DNA of 64,000 nt from Deltaproteobacteria bacterium (GCA_016214955.1 JACRMN010000002.1:1-64000), one strand, 5' to 3'; positions 24,567 through 36,862 are shown, counted from the first letter of the stretch. The notes: generated from the letters alone by a model not told the origin. Program-made: numbers and translations.

Positions 24567-26243
24567 ATGCAGACCCTCCTCCTCTCCCTGGCGCTCTCCT
24601 TCGCCGCCGTCTCCCGGCAGGGCGCCGTGGCCGCTCCCCACCCGCTCGCCAGCGAGGCCGGCGCCGAGGTGCTGCGCCAGGGCGGCAACGCCGCCGACGC
24701 CGCGGTGGCCGCGGCGCTCGCCCTCTCGGTGGTGGAGAACCAGTCCTCGGGCATCGGCGGCGGCGGCTTCGCGCTGGTGTGGGTGGCGAAGGAGAAGCGG
24801 GTCCACGTCCTCGACTTCCGCGAGGTGGCGCCGGCGGCGGCGAGCCGCGACATGTTCCTGCGCGACGGCAAGGTGGAGCCGCTGCTCTCGCGCCAGGGGG
24901 GGCTGGCGGTGGCGGTGCCGGGCGCGGTGAAGGGGTACGCCGCGCTGGCGCGGCGCTTCGGCAAGCTCCCCCTCGCCCGCCTGGCCGAGCCGGCGGCCCG
25001 CCTCGCCGAGCGGGGCTTCACGGTGCGGCCCAGGCTGGCGCGGGCCGCGGACGAGGAGCGGCCCTGCCTGGCCGCCGACGCCGCGGCGGCGGGCGAGTTC
25101 CTGGTCCCGGGGCCGGGGGGCGAGCGGCGCGCGCCGCTGCCCGACGAGCGGCTCACCCGCGCCGACCTGGCCCGCACGCTGCGCAGCCTGGGGCGCGACC
25201 CGGAGCGCTTCTACCGCGGCCCTCTCGCCGAGCGCATCGCCGCCGCCGCCCGGGCCCGCGGCGGCCTGCTCACCGCCGCCGATCTCGCCGCCTACCGGGT
25301 GCGCGAGCGCGAGCCGCTCTGGGGCAGCTACCGCGGCCGCCGCATCGCCACCATGCCGCTGCCCTCGGCGGGCGGGGCGCTGCTCCTCGGGCTGCTCCAG
25401 GCGCTGGAGGCGGAGGAGCCGCGGGCCGGCGGCTACCGGCCGGTGCGCTTCCTCCACGCCTTCGCCGAGATCGAGAGGCGGCTCTTCGCGGCCCGCGCCG
25501 GCCTGCTGGGCGACGCCGACTTCGTCCCGGGCGCGGCCCAGGCGGTGCGAGACCTCGTGGCCCCGGAGCGCGCCGCCCTGCTCCGCGCCCAGGTGGGCGA
25601 GCGAGCCACGCCCTCGTCGCAGATCGCGGCGGCCGGCGCGGCCGCGCCGGGCGGGAGCCACACCAGCCACCTCTCGGTCATCGACGGCGAGGGCAACGCG
25701 GTGAGCATGACCACCACCGTCAACACCTCCTTCGGCGCCTGCGTGGTGGTCCCGGGCACCGGCATCCTCCTCAACTCCCAGATGGACGACTTCGACGCCG
25801 CCCCGGGCGCGCCCAACGCCTACGGCCTCGTCGGCACCGGGGCCAACGCCGTGGCTCCGGGCAAGGTGCCGCTCTCCTCGATGGCCCCCTCGCTGCTCTT
25901 CGACCCCGAGGGCCGGCTCGTCCTGGCGGTGGGCTCCCCGGGCGGCTCCACCATCCCCAGCACCGTGGCCCAGGTGATCCTCCACCTGGTCGACGACCGC
26001 ATGTCCCTCGCCGAGGCGCTGGGAGCGCCGCGCATCCACCACCAGTGGATGCCCGACGCCATCCAGGCCGAGCCCGAGGCGCTCGACGCCGCCACTGTCG
26101 CCGCCCTGCAGGCCATGGGGCACGAGGTGCGATGGAGGCGCACCCCGTTCGGCAACCCGCAGGCGGTCGCCCGCGACCCGGACACGGGTCTGTGCACCGG
26201 TGCCAGCGAGCCGCGCCTCGACGGCCTGCCGGCCGTGCCGTGA
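24567..26243 (+). CDS. ggt: Gamma-glutamyltransferase
   Basis: 558 aa with a short signal-like start (MQTLLLSLALSFAAVS). Conserved blocks are HPLASEAGAEVLRQGGNAADAAVA, SSGIGGGGFALVW, the autocleavage site in GGSHTSHLSVID where the Thr is the nucleophile, and NSQMDDF and PLSSMAPSL. The site reads TSH where many relatives have TTH. The precursor splits into two subunits in the periplasm and removes gamma-glutamyl groups from glutathione, which can feed 5-oxoproline metabolism. It is divergent from glmU. Confidence 0.92.
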   Translation: MQTLLLSLALSFAAVSRQGAVAAPHPLASEAGAEVLRQGGNAADAAVAAALALSVVENQSSGIGGGGFALVWVAKEKRVHVLDFREVAPAAASRDMFLRDGKVEPLLSRQGGLAVAVPGAVKGYAALARRFGKLPLARLAEPAARLAERGFTVRPRLARAADEERPCLAADAAAAGEFLVPGPGGERRAPLPDERLTRADLARTLRSLGRDPERFYRGPLAERIAAAARARGGLLTAADLAAYRVREREPLWGSYRGRRIATMPLPSAGGALLLGLLQALEAEEPRAGGYRPVRFLHAFAEIERRLFAARAGLLGDADFVPGAAQAVRDLVAPERAALLRAQVGERATPSSQIAAAGAAAPGGSHTSHLSVIDGEGNAVSMTTTVNTSFGACVVVPGTGILLNSQMDDFDAAPGAPNAYGLVGTGANAVAPGKVPLSSMAPSLLFDPEGRLVLAVGSPGGSTIPSTVAQVILHLVDDRMSLAEALGAPRIHHQWMPDAIQAEPEALDAATVAALQAMGHEVRWRRTPFGNPQAVARDPDTGLCTGASEPRLDGLPAVP

Positions 26244-26299
26244 CCGGGCGACTCCCGGCCCTGGGACTGACTCCGGCGCGCGAAGGCGCGAGGATTCCC

Positions 26300-26923
26300 A
26301 TGGGCGCCATGACCACCGAGACCCTCACCGCCATCCCCTCCTGCGGGGAGACCTGCTTCCTCCGGCACGGCGAGCAGCTGGAGGCGCTGCGCTCCCTCCT
26401 GCCCTCGCTCGACCAGGGCGGGCCGCTGCTCTGCTGGTCGGCCGGCTGCGCCTCGGGCGCCGAGCCGCTCAGCCTGGCGATGCTGCTCCGCGAGGCGGGG
26501 CGCAGCGGCGACCGGATCCTGGCCACCGACTCCTCGGCGGCGGAGCTGGGCGCCGCCCGCGCCGCCTGCTACGGGGACTGGACGCTGCGGCGCGTGGACG
26601 AGGGCAGGAGGGCCCGCTGGTTCCTGCCCACCGGCGCCGGCTGGCGGCCGGTGGCCGAGCTCCGGGAGATGGTGGAGTACCGCCTCCACGACCTGCGCTC
26701 CGACCCGCCGCCGTGGGGGTTCGACCTGGTGGTGTGCCGCAACGTCCTCATCTACTTCGACGGCGCCGGCGCCCTGCGGGCCCTCGACCGGCTGCTCTCC
26801 GCGGTCCGCCCCGGCGGCCTGCTGCTCCTCGGGCCGGTGGAGCTGCCGCTGGCGCGGTCCCTGCCGGCCGAGCCGGTGCGCGTGGGCGGGGCCACCCTGC
26901 TGCGCCGCCGCCTCGACGCCTAG
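26300..26923 (+). CDS. CheR-like SAM methyltransferase lacking the N-terminal helical domain
   Basis: 207 aa. It matches the catalytic part of CheR: GETCFLRHGEQLEALR (compare NETxFFR), WSAGCASGAEPLSLAMLL (SAM-binding GC/TGEEPYS motif), and DLVVCRNVLIYFD. The N-terminal domain that contacts chemoreceptors is absent, so it probably methylates something else or works with a partner. It begins 57 nt after ggt and ends 7 nt before the next gene. Confidence 0.82.
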   Translation: MGAMTTETLTAIPSCGETCFLRHGEQLEALRSLLPSLDQGGPLLCWSAGCASGAEPLSLAMLLREAGRSGDRILATDSSAAELGAARAACYGDWTLRRVDEGRRARWFLPTGAGWRPVAELREMVEYRLHDLRSDPPPWGFDLVVCRNVLIYFDGAGALRALDRLLSAVRPGGLLLLGPVELPLARSLPAEPVRVGGATLLRRRLDA

Positions 26924-26930
26924 GAGCGCC

Positions 26931-27713
26931 GTGCTCTTCGACGCCCGGCTCCACGCCCGCACCCTGCGCGCGGGAGACCTCGACGACCTGCGCTGGTTCC
27001 ACGTGGGCGGTGCGCTGGTCCCCATGGACGACGCGGTGGCGCCCGCCAGCGCCGAGGCCGTCCGCGAGGCCTGGACCGAGATCGCGCCCGGGGCGCTGCG
27101 CCGGCTGCGCCGCGCCGGCCTGGTGGGCCGGGCGGCGCTGGGAATCCACCCCGGCCGCATCCCCACCCGCGGGCTGGAGGCGCTGCTGCAGGAGCTCCCC
27201 GAGCACCTGGGCCGGCCCGGCGTGGCCGCCATCGGCGAGATCGGGCTCTCGGAGGGCGGGGCGCGCGAGCAGGCGCTGCTGGAGCGGCAGCTGGAGCTGG
27301 CGGCGTCGCTGCGGCTGCCGGTGGTGGTGGCGGCCCCCTGGCGGCGCGAGCTGGCGCTGACCCGGCGGCTCCTGGCCACGCTGCGCGACGGCGAGGTCCC
27401 GCCGGAGCGGGTGCTCTTCCAGGGAGTCGATTCTCGGACGGTGAAGATGGTGCTTGCCTGCGGCCACCTGGCCGGGGTCTCCCTCTCGGCGGGTCCGGAG
27501 GCGCTCGACGAGGCGGTGCGGCTGGTGCGGCGGCTGGGGCCGGAGGGGCTGGTGCTCTCCTCGGGGGCAGGCCGCGCCGGCGGCGATCTGCTGGCGCTGC
27601 CGCGGGCCGCCGCACGCCTCCGGGCCGCCGGCCTGTCGGCGGCGGTGATCCGCCGGGTGTGTGGAGGGAACGCACAGCGAGTGCTGGGCGTGTCCGAGCC
27701 CCGGACGGGGTAG
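26931..27713 (+). CDS. TatD-like amidohydrolase-fold protein with lost metal ligands
   Basis: 260 aa, GTG start. The overall layout follows the TatD-related hydrolases of COG1099: FDARLH at the start, GIHPGRIP, AIGEIGLSEGG, then LPVVVAAPWRR, VLFQGVDSRTV and VLSSGAGRAGGDLLALPRAA. At the positions where relatives have HxH, VHTPH, DH and SxAD, most metal ligands are replaced. The fold is probably kept but hydrolysis is doubtful. It seems co-transcribed with the CheR-like gene. Confidence 0.7.
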   Translation: MLFDARLHARTLRAGDLDDLRWFHVGGALVPMDDAVAPASAEAVREAWTEIAPGALRRLRRAGLVGRAALGIHPGRIPTRGLEALLQELPEHLGRPGVAAIGEIGLSEGGAREQALLERQLELAASLRLPVVVAAPWRRELALTRRLLATLRDGEVPPERVLFQGVDSRTVKMVLACGHLAGVSLSAGPEALDEAVRLVRRLGPEGLVLSSGAGRAGGDLLALPRAAARLRAAGLSAAVIRRVCGGNAQRVLGVSEPRTG

Positions 27714-27797
27714 TATGGCCGCGAGGCCGCGGAGCGGCGGCCGTCGAGCCCGGAGCGAGATCCCAGGGAGCCTGAGCGCCGATCGCCGGGAGGCGAG

Positions 27798-29849
27798 ATG
27801 CGACGCGCGGTCGAGTGGAAGGTGGCAGCGATCTTCCTGGCGGTGGCCGGGGCCGGCGGGGCGCTGCTCGCCCAGACGGCGCGCCTGGAGCGCATCGAGC
27901 GCCGCCGCGCCGCCACCGAGCTCGCCAGCGCGGCGGCCTTCGCCCTGGAGCAGCAGCTCTCCCGCTCCCTCACCGCCCCCTACGCGCTGGCGACGCTGGT
28001 GCGCCAGCCGGGCGCGGACCGCGACTTCGAGGCGGTGGCCGACGAGCTGCTCGGCCTCTACGGCGGCATCGACAGCCTCCAGCTCGCGCCCGGCGGCGTG
28101 CTCCGGCTCATCCGCCCCCTGCCCGGCAACGAGAAGGCGCTGGGGCTCGACCTCCTCGCAGACCCGCTCCACCGCCCCGACGTCGAGGCGGCGGTCCGGA
28201 CCCGCAAGCTGGTCCTGGCCGGCCCCTTCCCGCTGAAGCAAGGAGGCGTGGCCCTGGCCGGACGGCTGGCGGTCTTCGTGCCCCACGGCAAGGGCGAGCG
28301 CTTCTGGGGCGTGGCCAGCGCCATCATCCGGTTGCCGCGCCTCCTGGAGGCGAGCCGGCTGGATCGGCTGGGGGAGGCCGGCTACGACTACCAGCTCCGC
28401 CGCACGGTGCCGTCCACCGGCCAGAGCGAGCTCATCGCCGGGAGCGGCGAGCCCCGGGACCCGGTCTCCATCTCGGTGCCGATCCCCGGCAACGGCTGGA
28501 GCCTGCACGTGGCGCCGCGCGGCGGCTGGGACGCCCGGGGGGCCGTGGCGGTGTGGGGGCTGGTGACGCTGCTCCTGGCGCTGCTGGTGGCCGGGCTGGC
28601 GCTGCGGGTCCTGCGGCAGCCGGAGCTCCTGCGCCGGCAGGTGGAGTCCCGCACCGCCGAGCTGGAGGAGGCGCAGGCGGCGCGCAACAAGGCGGAGCAG
28701 GCGCTGGCCCAGGCCCAGAAGCTGGAGGCGGTGGGCCAGCTCGCCGGCGGCGTGGCCCACGACTTCAACAACCTGCTGGCGGCCATCCTGGGCTACTCCG
28801 ACCTCCTGCGGAACGAGGCGCCGCCCGGGAGCCTGGCCGAGGAGGCGGCACGCACCATCGCCCAGGCCGCGCAGCGGGCCTCCGACCTGACCCGCCAGCT
28901 CCTGGCCTTCGCCCGCAAGGGCAAGGTGCGCGACGAGCCCGTGGACGTCCACGCGCTGGTGGGCGAGGTGACCCGCCTGCTCTCCCGCACCGTGGACAAG
29001 CGCATCCGGCTGGTGCAGGAGCTCCGGGCCGAGCGCTCCACGGTGCGCGGCGACGTCGCCCAGCTCCAGCAGGTGGTCCTCAACCTGGCGGTGAACGCCC
29101 GGGACGCCATGCCGGAGGGTGGGACGCTGACCTTGGCCACCGAGGTGCAAAGCCTCTCCGACGACGACGCCCACGAGCGCGGCATGGCGCCCGGCGACTG
29201 CCTGGTGCTCTCGGTCCGCGACACCGGCGCTGGCATCCCGGCCGCCATCCGCGACCGGATCTTCGAGCCCTTCTTCACCACCAAGGGCGAGGGGCGCGGC
29301 ACCGGCCTGGGCCTGGCCTCGGCTTACGGCATCGCCCGCGGTCACGGCGGCGCCATCCGCGTCTACAGCGAGGAGGGCAGGGGCACCCGCTTCCTCGTCT
29401 ACCTGCCGCTGCACGGCGAGGTGCCGGCGGTGGCGCTGGCGCCGGCGGCACCGCCCACCGGCTCGGGCCGGTTGCTGGTGATCGACGACGAGGAGGTGGT
29501 CAGGGCCTCGGCGGCGCGCATCGCGGCGTCGCTGGGCTACGAGCCGGTGCCGCTCGACGGCGGTGCGGTGGCGGTGGAGTGGGTGCGGGCCCATCCCGGC
29601 GAGGCGGCGGCCGCGGTGCTCGACCTCTCCATGCCCGGCCTCGACGGCCACGACTGCTTCCGGGCCATGCGGGTCCTCGACCCGTCGCTGCCGGTGCTGG
29701 TCGCCTCGGGATACGCCCCCGACGGGCGGGTGCAGGAGATGCTGCAGGCCGGCGCCGGCGGCTTCGTGGGGAAGCCCTACCTGGTGGCCGAGCTGGCCCA
29801 GGCCCTGGCGCGCCTCCCGGTGCGCAGGCCGGCGCAGCAGGGCGAGTAG
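27798..29849 (+). CDS. Hybrid sensor histidine kinase with receiver domain
   Basis: 683 aa, ATG after GGAGGCGAG. Membrane helices at about 8-25 and 250-272 enclose a periplasmic CHASE-like sensor. A coiled coil ([20 protein letters not shown]) leads into HisKA with the phospho-His in [19 protein letters not shown], then HATPase_c ([25 protein letters not shown]), then a C-terminal receiver with the phospho-Asp in [11 protein letters not shown]. The signal is unknown. The stop falls in a 9-bp repeat. Confidence 0.9.
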   Translation: MRRAVEWKVAAIFLAVAGAGGALLAQTARLERIERRRAATELASAAAFALEQQLSRSLTAPYALATLVRQPGADRDFEAVADELLGLYGGIDSLQLAPGGVLRLIRPLPGNEKALGLDLLADPLHRPDVEAAVRTRKLVLAGPFPLKQGGVALAGRLAVFVPHGKGERFWGVASAIIRLPRLLEASRLDRLGEAGYDYQLRRTVPSTGQSELIAGSGEPRDPVSISVPIPGNGWSLHVAPRGGWDARGAVAVWGLVTLLLALLVAGLALRVLRQPELLRRQVESRTAELEEAQAARNKAEQALAQAQKLEAVGQLAGGVAHDFNNLLAAILGYSDLLRNEAPPGSLAEEAARTIAQAAQRASDLTRQLLAFARKGKVRDEPVDVHALVGEVTRLLSRTVDKRIRLVQELRAERSTVRGDVAQLQQVVLNLAVNARDAMPEGGTLTLATEVQSLSDDDAHERGMAPGDCLVLSVRDTGAGIPAAIRDRIFEPFFTTKGEGRGTGLGLASAYGIARGHGGAIRVYSEEGRGTRFLVYLPLHGEVPAVALAPAAPPTGSGRLLVIDDEEVVRASAARIAASLGYEPVPLDGGAVAVEWVRAHPGEAAAAVLDLSMPGLDGHDCFRAMRVLDPSLPVLVASGYAPDGRVQEMLQAGAGGFVGKPYLVAELAQALARLPVRRPAQQGE

Positions 29850-29867
29850 GGCGAGTAGGGCGAGTAG
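29841..29867 (+). repeat. Three tandem 9-bp repeats spanning the kinase stop codon
   Basis: GGCGAGTAG is repeated three times without error, followed by GGTGA. Each unit is in frame and ends with TAG, so the kinase gene has its own stop plus two spare in-frame stops. Likely replication slippage. Confidence 0.85.
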
Positions 29868-30028
29868 GGTGATTCGGCGACACCGGGGCGGCCGGGTCCC
29901 TGCGCCGCGGGATGGCGCAGCGGGACCTACATCTGCTTGGCTGGTGAAGCACCGCTGCCCCCGTCACCTTTCGCCTCGGCCGGTATCTAGCTCCTCGATT
30001 CCCGAACCCAGAGGGAGGAAGATTCTCC

Positions 30029-30412
30029 ATGAACAGGATCCTGATCGTCGCCGCGCTGGCCCTGACCGCCGCAGCCTGCGGCGGCAGCAGCAAGAAGACC
30101 ACCGCCACGGGCAACGCCGCCTGGGCTTGCGACATCCGGGGTACCAATGCGACCTGCGTCGAGGCCACCGCGCCTGCAGCTGCGCTGACCGCGGCGGGCT
30201 ACGACGCGGCTCTTTGCCAGGACCCCACCAACGGCTTCGGCGGGACGCCCGTGGCCTCCTGTCCGGCCACGAGCCGGGTCGGCCGGTGCACCATCACCGA
30301 GCCCAACCCCGCCGGCAACATCTCGTTCGTCATGCACGTCTACTCGCCGGCTACCGCGGCGGACGGCGCCGCTGCCTGCGCCCAACTCGGTGGCACCTGG
30401 ACGGCAGGGTAG
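30029..30412 (+). CDS. Small cysteine-rich lipoprotein
   Basis: 127 aa with an AGGGAGGAAG ribosome site. A lipoprotein signal ends in the lipobox LTAAAC (17 aligned residues), followed by GGSSKKTT. The mature part has six or so further cysteines (WACDIRG, ATCVEA, LCQDPT, ASCPAT, GRCTITE, AACAQLGG), which suggests three disulfides in the periplasm. No family recognised. Confidence 0.7.
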   Translation: MNRILIVAALALTAAACGGSSKKTTATGNAAWACDIRGTNATCVEATAPAAALTAAGYDAALCQDPTNGFGGTPVASCPATSRVGRCTITEPNPAGNISFVMHVYSPATAADGAAACAQLGGTWTAG

Positions 30413-30435
30413 CTCGAAGGCCCGCCGCACCTCCC

Positions 30436-30463
30436 GGCCGGGGTCGCTCCTGCGGCCCCGGCC
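30436..30463. terminator. Bidirectional terminator between convergent genes
   Basis: GGCCGGGG pairs with CCCCGGCC and the stem extends inward to 12 bp (one wobble) with a TCCT loop. It lies in the 82-nt gap between the convergent lipoprotein and DUF1697 genes. No T-run. Confidence 0.55.
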
Positions 30464-30494
30464 GCGCCGTCCGCCGGGGGGCGCGCCGCCGCCC

Positions 30495-31007
30495 CTACCT
30501 CGCCACCTTGCCCACCGTGTCCCAGGTGCGGGTGGTGACGTCCTTCCCGAAGGTCCGCTCGATGAGGACCATGAACACCGGCCCGCGCGGGCTGGGCAGG
30601 TAGGCGCCGAAGGCGGTGAGCCCGTCCACCGCCAGGAGGCGCGCGCCGTCCTCCTCGACGGGCAGCCGCAGCCCGGCGGGCGGCTTCCGGCGCAGGAAGG
30701 TGACCACCCGCTTCGCGCCCGGCGGTAGCCGGTGGGCGGCCCAGGGGTCGGAGGTGAGCAGGGCGCGCAGCGCCTCCACCGGCCGCACGATGGTGGCGAA
30801 GCGCTTCCCCAGCCTGGCCTCCATCGCCTCCTCGGCCCGCCGCGCCAGCGCCTCCTCCCCGGCCGCCCGGGCCGAGAAGAGCACGTTGCCGCTCGAGAGC
30901 ACGGTGCGCACCTCGCCGAAGCCGGCGGCCTCGAAGGCCCGGGCGAGCTCGGGCATCTTCGCGTTGCTGGGAGAGACCCCCCGGAGGAAGGCGGCGTAGC
31001 GCATCAC
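30495..31007 (-). CDS. DUF1697 family protein
   Basis: 170 aa, usual length. Family signature: YAAFLRGVSPSNAKMPELARAFEAAGF, then VLSSGNVLFSA near 40, and the C-terminal ERTFGKDVTTRTWDTVGKV. Cytoplasmic; function unknown. Two adjacent ATG codons (31007, 31004) could both serve. Confidence 0.9.
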   Translation of the reverse strand: MMRYAAFLRGVSPSNAKMPELARAFEAAGFGEVRTVLSSGNVLFSARAAGEEALARRAEEAMEARLGKRFATIVRPVEALRALLTSDPWAAHRLPPGAKRVVTFLRRKPPAGLRLPVEEDGARLLAVDGLTAFGAYLPSPRGPVFMVLIERTFGKDVTTRTWDTVGKVAR

Positions 31008-31106
31008 GCCGCCATCCTAGACCGGGGCTGGCGATCGGGTCCCGCCCTCCCGAAGGAGGGCGCGATTCGAGACACCGTCAGGTGAACTCGACTCGCGACC
31101 CCAGGT

Positions 31107-31919
31107 TCAGTCGTCGCTGTGGCCGTCGCGGTCGTCGTCGCCGCAGACGTCGAGCGAGGCGGCGATGCCGGCGGCGATGGCCGCGGCGCCCGCGTCCGTG
31201 GTGGGGTCGATGGGGTTCCCGGCCGCGTCGCGGAACCAGTTGCCGAGCGGGAGGCTGACGGTCAGGTTGGATACCGCCCCCTGGTCGTCGACGGTGATGC
31301 GGACGTGCCGCTCCAGCTCGGCGCAGGCCGACACCGAGATGGTGAAGGGGGCGGCGCTCTCCGCACCCTGCGGCTGGTAGGTGCCCTTCACCACCACGGT
31401 GGCTCCCTGCATGGCGGTCGCCAGGGCAGCCTGGGCCTCGTCCGCCAGCGAGGCGGGGTCGACGGCGCAGAGCTGCACCTCCAGCTCGCTGTAGGTGCCG
31501 GCGCGCAGCGGGGCGCTCCACACCTGCGGGACCCTGCCGGCGGCGAGGTCGGCCAGGGCGGCGGCGTCGAGGTGGGCGATGAATGGGCCCACCTCGGCCT
31601 CGCACTCGCCGTCGTCGGATCCGTCGTGGCCGCCGGAGGAGTCGCCCGGGCCGGAAGAGTCGCGGGAGGCCTGCGAGACCTTGCTCCCGTCGCCGCTCGA
31701 GGCGCAGGTCCCATCGGAGAGCTCGAGCTCGCGGACCGCGACGTTGACCTCGGTGATCCTCACGCCGGCTGGCAGGGCGGCGGGGGCGGGGGGCGGGGTG
31801 GTGGTGCTGCCGCCGGTGGCGGCCGTGCTGGCGGCGCTCACGGTGACCTGGCCGGACTTCCTGGCGCCGCAGGCGACCAGCAGGGCCACGGCGGCGAGGG
31901 CGACGATCGTACGAGGCAT
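31107..31919 (-). CDS. Hypothetical lipoprotein with Ser/Gly/Asp-rich segment
   Basis: 270 aa. The signal MPRTIVALAAVALLVAC ends in a lipobox with Cys 17. A Thr/Pro linker and a Ser/Gly/Asp-rich segment (about 88-108) follow, then a beta-rich domain and an acidic tail CGDDDRDGHSDD. The layout resembles DUF4382-like lipoproteins, but I am not certain. The acidic patches could bind Ca2+. The 254 nt upstream (31920-32173) show no other gene. Confidence 0.65.
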   Translation of the reverse strand: MPRTIVALAAVALLVACGARKSGQVTVSAASTAATGGSTTTPPPAPAALPAGVRITEVNVAVRELELSDGTCASSGDGSKVSQASRDSSGPGDSSGGHDGSDDGECEAEVGPFIAHLDAAALADLAAGRVPQVWSAPLRAGTYSELEVQLCAVDPASLADEAQAALATAMQGATVVVKGTYQPQGAESAAPFTISVSACAELERHVRITVDDQGAVSNLTVSLPLGNWFRDAAGNPIDPTTDAGAAAIAAGIAASLDVCGDDDRDGHSDD

Positions 31920-32173
31920 GGTGTTTCCTCCGGAATGGCCGCGTGCTGCAGCGGACCACCCGGGTGGGCCCCTGCCGTCCGCGGCGCGCGTGTCGGTGCT
32001 GGGTGAAGGACGCGCCAGGCGGCGCCGCGGCCACGCGCCGATCGCCGCACTCCTCCCGGGGAATGGGGGCCTGTGCGCGCGCCCCCCACCTAGCGGCCCC
32101 GCGGTGGCCGGCCTCCGACCCGGAGGGGGACCTGCGGGTGGTGGCGCGGCCCGCGCTGGCGCGGCGCCGCCCC

Positions 32174-32605
32174 CTACCGCTTCCAGTGACCGGAGCGGCC
32201 GCCCCTCTTCTCGAGGAGGGCCAGCTCCTCGATGCGCATGCCGCGCTCGTAGCGCTTCAGCATGTCGTAGATGGTGAGGCAGGCGGCCGAGACGGCCATC
32301 AGCGCCTCCATCTCCACGCCGGTGCGATCCACGGTGCGCACCGTGGACACCACCTCGACGCCGCTCTTGCGCAACTTCACCTCCACCTCCACGCCCGAGA
32401 GGGCGATGGGGTGGCAGAGCGGGACGATGTCGGGCGTGCGCTTCGCCGCCATCACGCCGGCGAGCCGGGCGGCGGCGACCACGTCGCCCTTCTCCGACTC
32501 CCCGCGCCGCACGATGCCCACCGTGGCCGACGACATGGCCACGAAGCCGCGCGCCACCGCCACGCGCTCCGTCTTCTGCTTGTCTCCGACGTCGATCATC
32601 TTCAT
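32174..32605 (-). CDS. moaC: Cyclic pyranopterin monophosphate synthase
   Basis: 143 aa, a little shorter than the usual ~160 because the N-terminus starts directly at MKMIDVGDKQKTER. The conserved IVPLCHPIALSGVEV and the active-site region TVRTVDRTGVEMEALMAVSAACLTIYDM are complete. It forms cPMP in molybdenum-cofactor synthesis. No other mo genes are nearby. Confidence 0.93.
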   Translation of the reverse strand: MKMIDVGDKQKTERVAVARGFVAMSSATVGIVRRGESEKGDVVAAARLAGVMAAKRTPDIVPLCHPIALSGVEVEVKLRKSGVEVVSTVRTVDRTGVEMEALMAVSAACLTIYDMLKRYERGMRIEELALLEKRGGRSGHWKR

Positions 32606-32720
32606 GGGTGATGGGCTCCGGGTGGGTCGACCCGAGTTCGGGGTCGCGGTCGAGGTCGAGGCCGCCCTTCGACTCGGGGTCTGCGGCCCCTCGCCGAGGG
32701 CGAACGGAATTCCTGCTCCC

Positions 32721-33656
32721 TCAGTGAATCCCCTTCTCCGCCAGCCAGCGCTCGGCGTCGATGGCCGCCTGGCAGCCGGTGCCGGCGGCGCTGACGGCCT
32801 GGCGGTAGGTGGGGTCGGAGACGTCGCCGGCGGCGAAGACCCCGTCCATGCTGGTGCAGGTCGAGGGGGACTTCACCTGGATGTAGCCCACCTCGTTCAT
32901 GGCCAGCTGGCCCTTGAAGACGGCGGTGTTGGGCTCGTGGCCGATGCCCATGAAGAGCCCCTTGGCCGGGAGCACGCGGGTGGAGCCGTCCTTGGTGCTC
33001 TTCAGCTTCACGCCGGTCATGCCCTTGCCGTCGCCCAGCACCTCGTCGACGGTGCTGTTCCAGGCGAACTCGATCTTGGGGTTCTTGCGGGCCCGCTCGG
33101 CCATCACCTTGGAGGCGCGGAGCTCGCTGCGCCGGTGGATCATGGTCACCTTGGTGGCGTACTTGGTGAGGAAGGTGGCCTCCTCCACCGCGGTGTCGCC
33201 GCCGCCCACCACTGCCACCTCCACGCCCCGGAAGAAGAAGCCGTCGCAGGTGGCGCAGGCCGAGACGCCCTTGCCGCGGTACTGCGCCTCGCTCTGGATG
33301 CCCAGCCACTTGGCCGAGGCGCCGGTGGCCACGATCACCGCGTGGGCGGTGTAGAGGTTGTCCTCCTGCCAGATCTGGAAGGGCTGCCGGGAGAAGTCCA
33401 CCCTCGTGACCTCGCCGAGGACGAAGCGGGTCCCGAAGCGCTCCGCCTGCGCCTTGAACTTCTCCATCAGCTCGGGCCCGAGGATGCCCTCGGGGAAGCC
33501 GGGGTAGTTCTCGACGTCGCTGGTGATGGTGAGCTGCCCGCCGGGCTGGAAGCCCTCGATGAGCAGGGGGGAGAGGTTGGCGCGCGCGGCGTAGAGGGCC
33601 GCGGTGTAGCCGGCAGGGCCGGATCCGATGATGACGAGCTTCTCGTGCTGGGCCAT
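32721..33656 (-). CDS. trxB: Thioredoxin reductase
   Basis: 311 aa. FAD-binding GSGPAGYTAALYAARA (11-26), the redox pair CATC near 134-137, NADPH-binding VVGGGDTAVEEATFL, and the C-terminal GVFAAGDVSDPTYRQAVSAAGTG are all present. It reduces thioredoxin with NADPH in the cytoplasm. Single gene; a thioredoxin gene with a CAPC site lies at 60180. Confidence 0.95.
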   Translation of the reverse strand: MAQHEKLVIIGSGPAGYTAALYAARANLSPLLIEGFQPGGQLTITSDVENYPGFPEGILGPELMEKFKAQAERFGTRFVLGEVTRVDFSRQPFQIWQEDNLYTAHAVIVATGASAKWLGIQSEAQYRGKGVSACATCDGFFFRGVEVAVVGGGDTAVEEATFLTKYATKVTMIHRRSELRASKVMAERARKNPKIEFAWNSTVDEVLGDGKGMTGVKLKSTKDGSTRVLPAKGLFMGIGHEPNTAVFKGQLAMNEVGYIQVKSPSTCTSMDGVFAAGDVSDPTYRQAVSAAGTGCQAAIDAERWLAEKGIH

Positions 33657-33761
33657 GGGGCCTCCTTCGCGGACGTGGTTCCTTAGCGCGTCGGAGCCAT
33701 CCTGTCACCGCGGGATTCGGGGCCGGGAGACCCGGGGAGGGGGCGTGCTATCCTGGCCCGC

Positions 33762-34223
33762 ATGGACGACGCGGTCCTGCGCCGATGCCCGCTCTTCGAG
33801 TCGCTTCGCCCCGAGCAGCTGCTGCAGATCGCTGCCCTGGCTCAGGAGAAGCAGGTGCCGCTCGGCGCCTTCCTCTTCCGGGAGAACGACCCGGGCGACG
33901 CCATGTACGTGCTCCTCGACGGCAAGGTGCGGATCTCCAAGCAGGTCGAGGGGATCGGCGAGGAGGCCCTGGCGGTGCTGGAGCCGGGCTCCTTCTTCGG
34001 CGAGATGGCGCTCATCGACGACGCCCCGCGCTCGGCCGACGCCCGGGCCCACACCGCCTGCCGGCTGGCCGAGATCCGGCGCGACGAGCTGGAGCAGCTC
34101 CTCTTCGTGGACCGGGAGCTGGCGCACGACCTGCTCTGGGCCTTCTGCCGGACGCTGTCGGCGCGGCTGCGCGAGACCAACGACAAGATCAAGGCGTTCT
34201 TCGCCCTGTCGGCTTTCCACTAG
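33762..34223 (+). CDS. Cyclic-nucleotide-binding domain protein
   Basis: 153 aa, essentially one cNMP-binding domain. LFRENDPGDAMYVLLDGKVRISK and the phosphate-binding cassette FFGEMALIDDAPRSADARAHT are clear. There is no DNA-binding domain, so it is not a CRP-type regulator. It may pass a nucleotide signal to the sensor kinase 83 nt downstream on the same strand. Confidence 0.88.
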   Translation: MDDAVLRRCPLFESLRPEQLLQIAALAQEKQVPLGAFLFRENDPGDAMYVLLDGKVRISKQVEGIGEEALAVLEPGSFFGEMALIDDAPRSADARAHTACRLAEIRRDELEQLLFVDRELAHDLLWAFCRTLSARLRETNDKIKAFFALSAFH

Positions 34224-34306
34224 CTCCGCGCCGGGTCCGCGGCGCCTCCCCGGTCGCGGCGCTGTGCCACACGGCTCCCGCCGCGCGGGAGGTGCCTACT
34301 TGTCCC

Positions 34307-36852
<2,546 letters not shown>

Positions 36853-36862
<10 letters not shown>

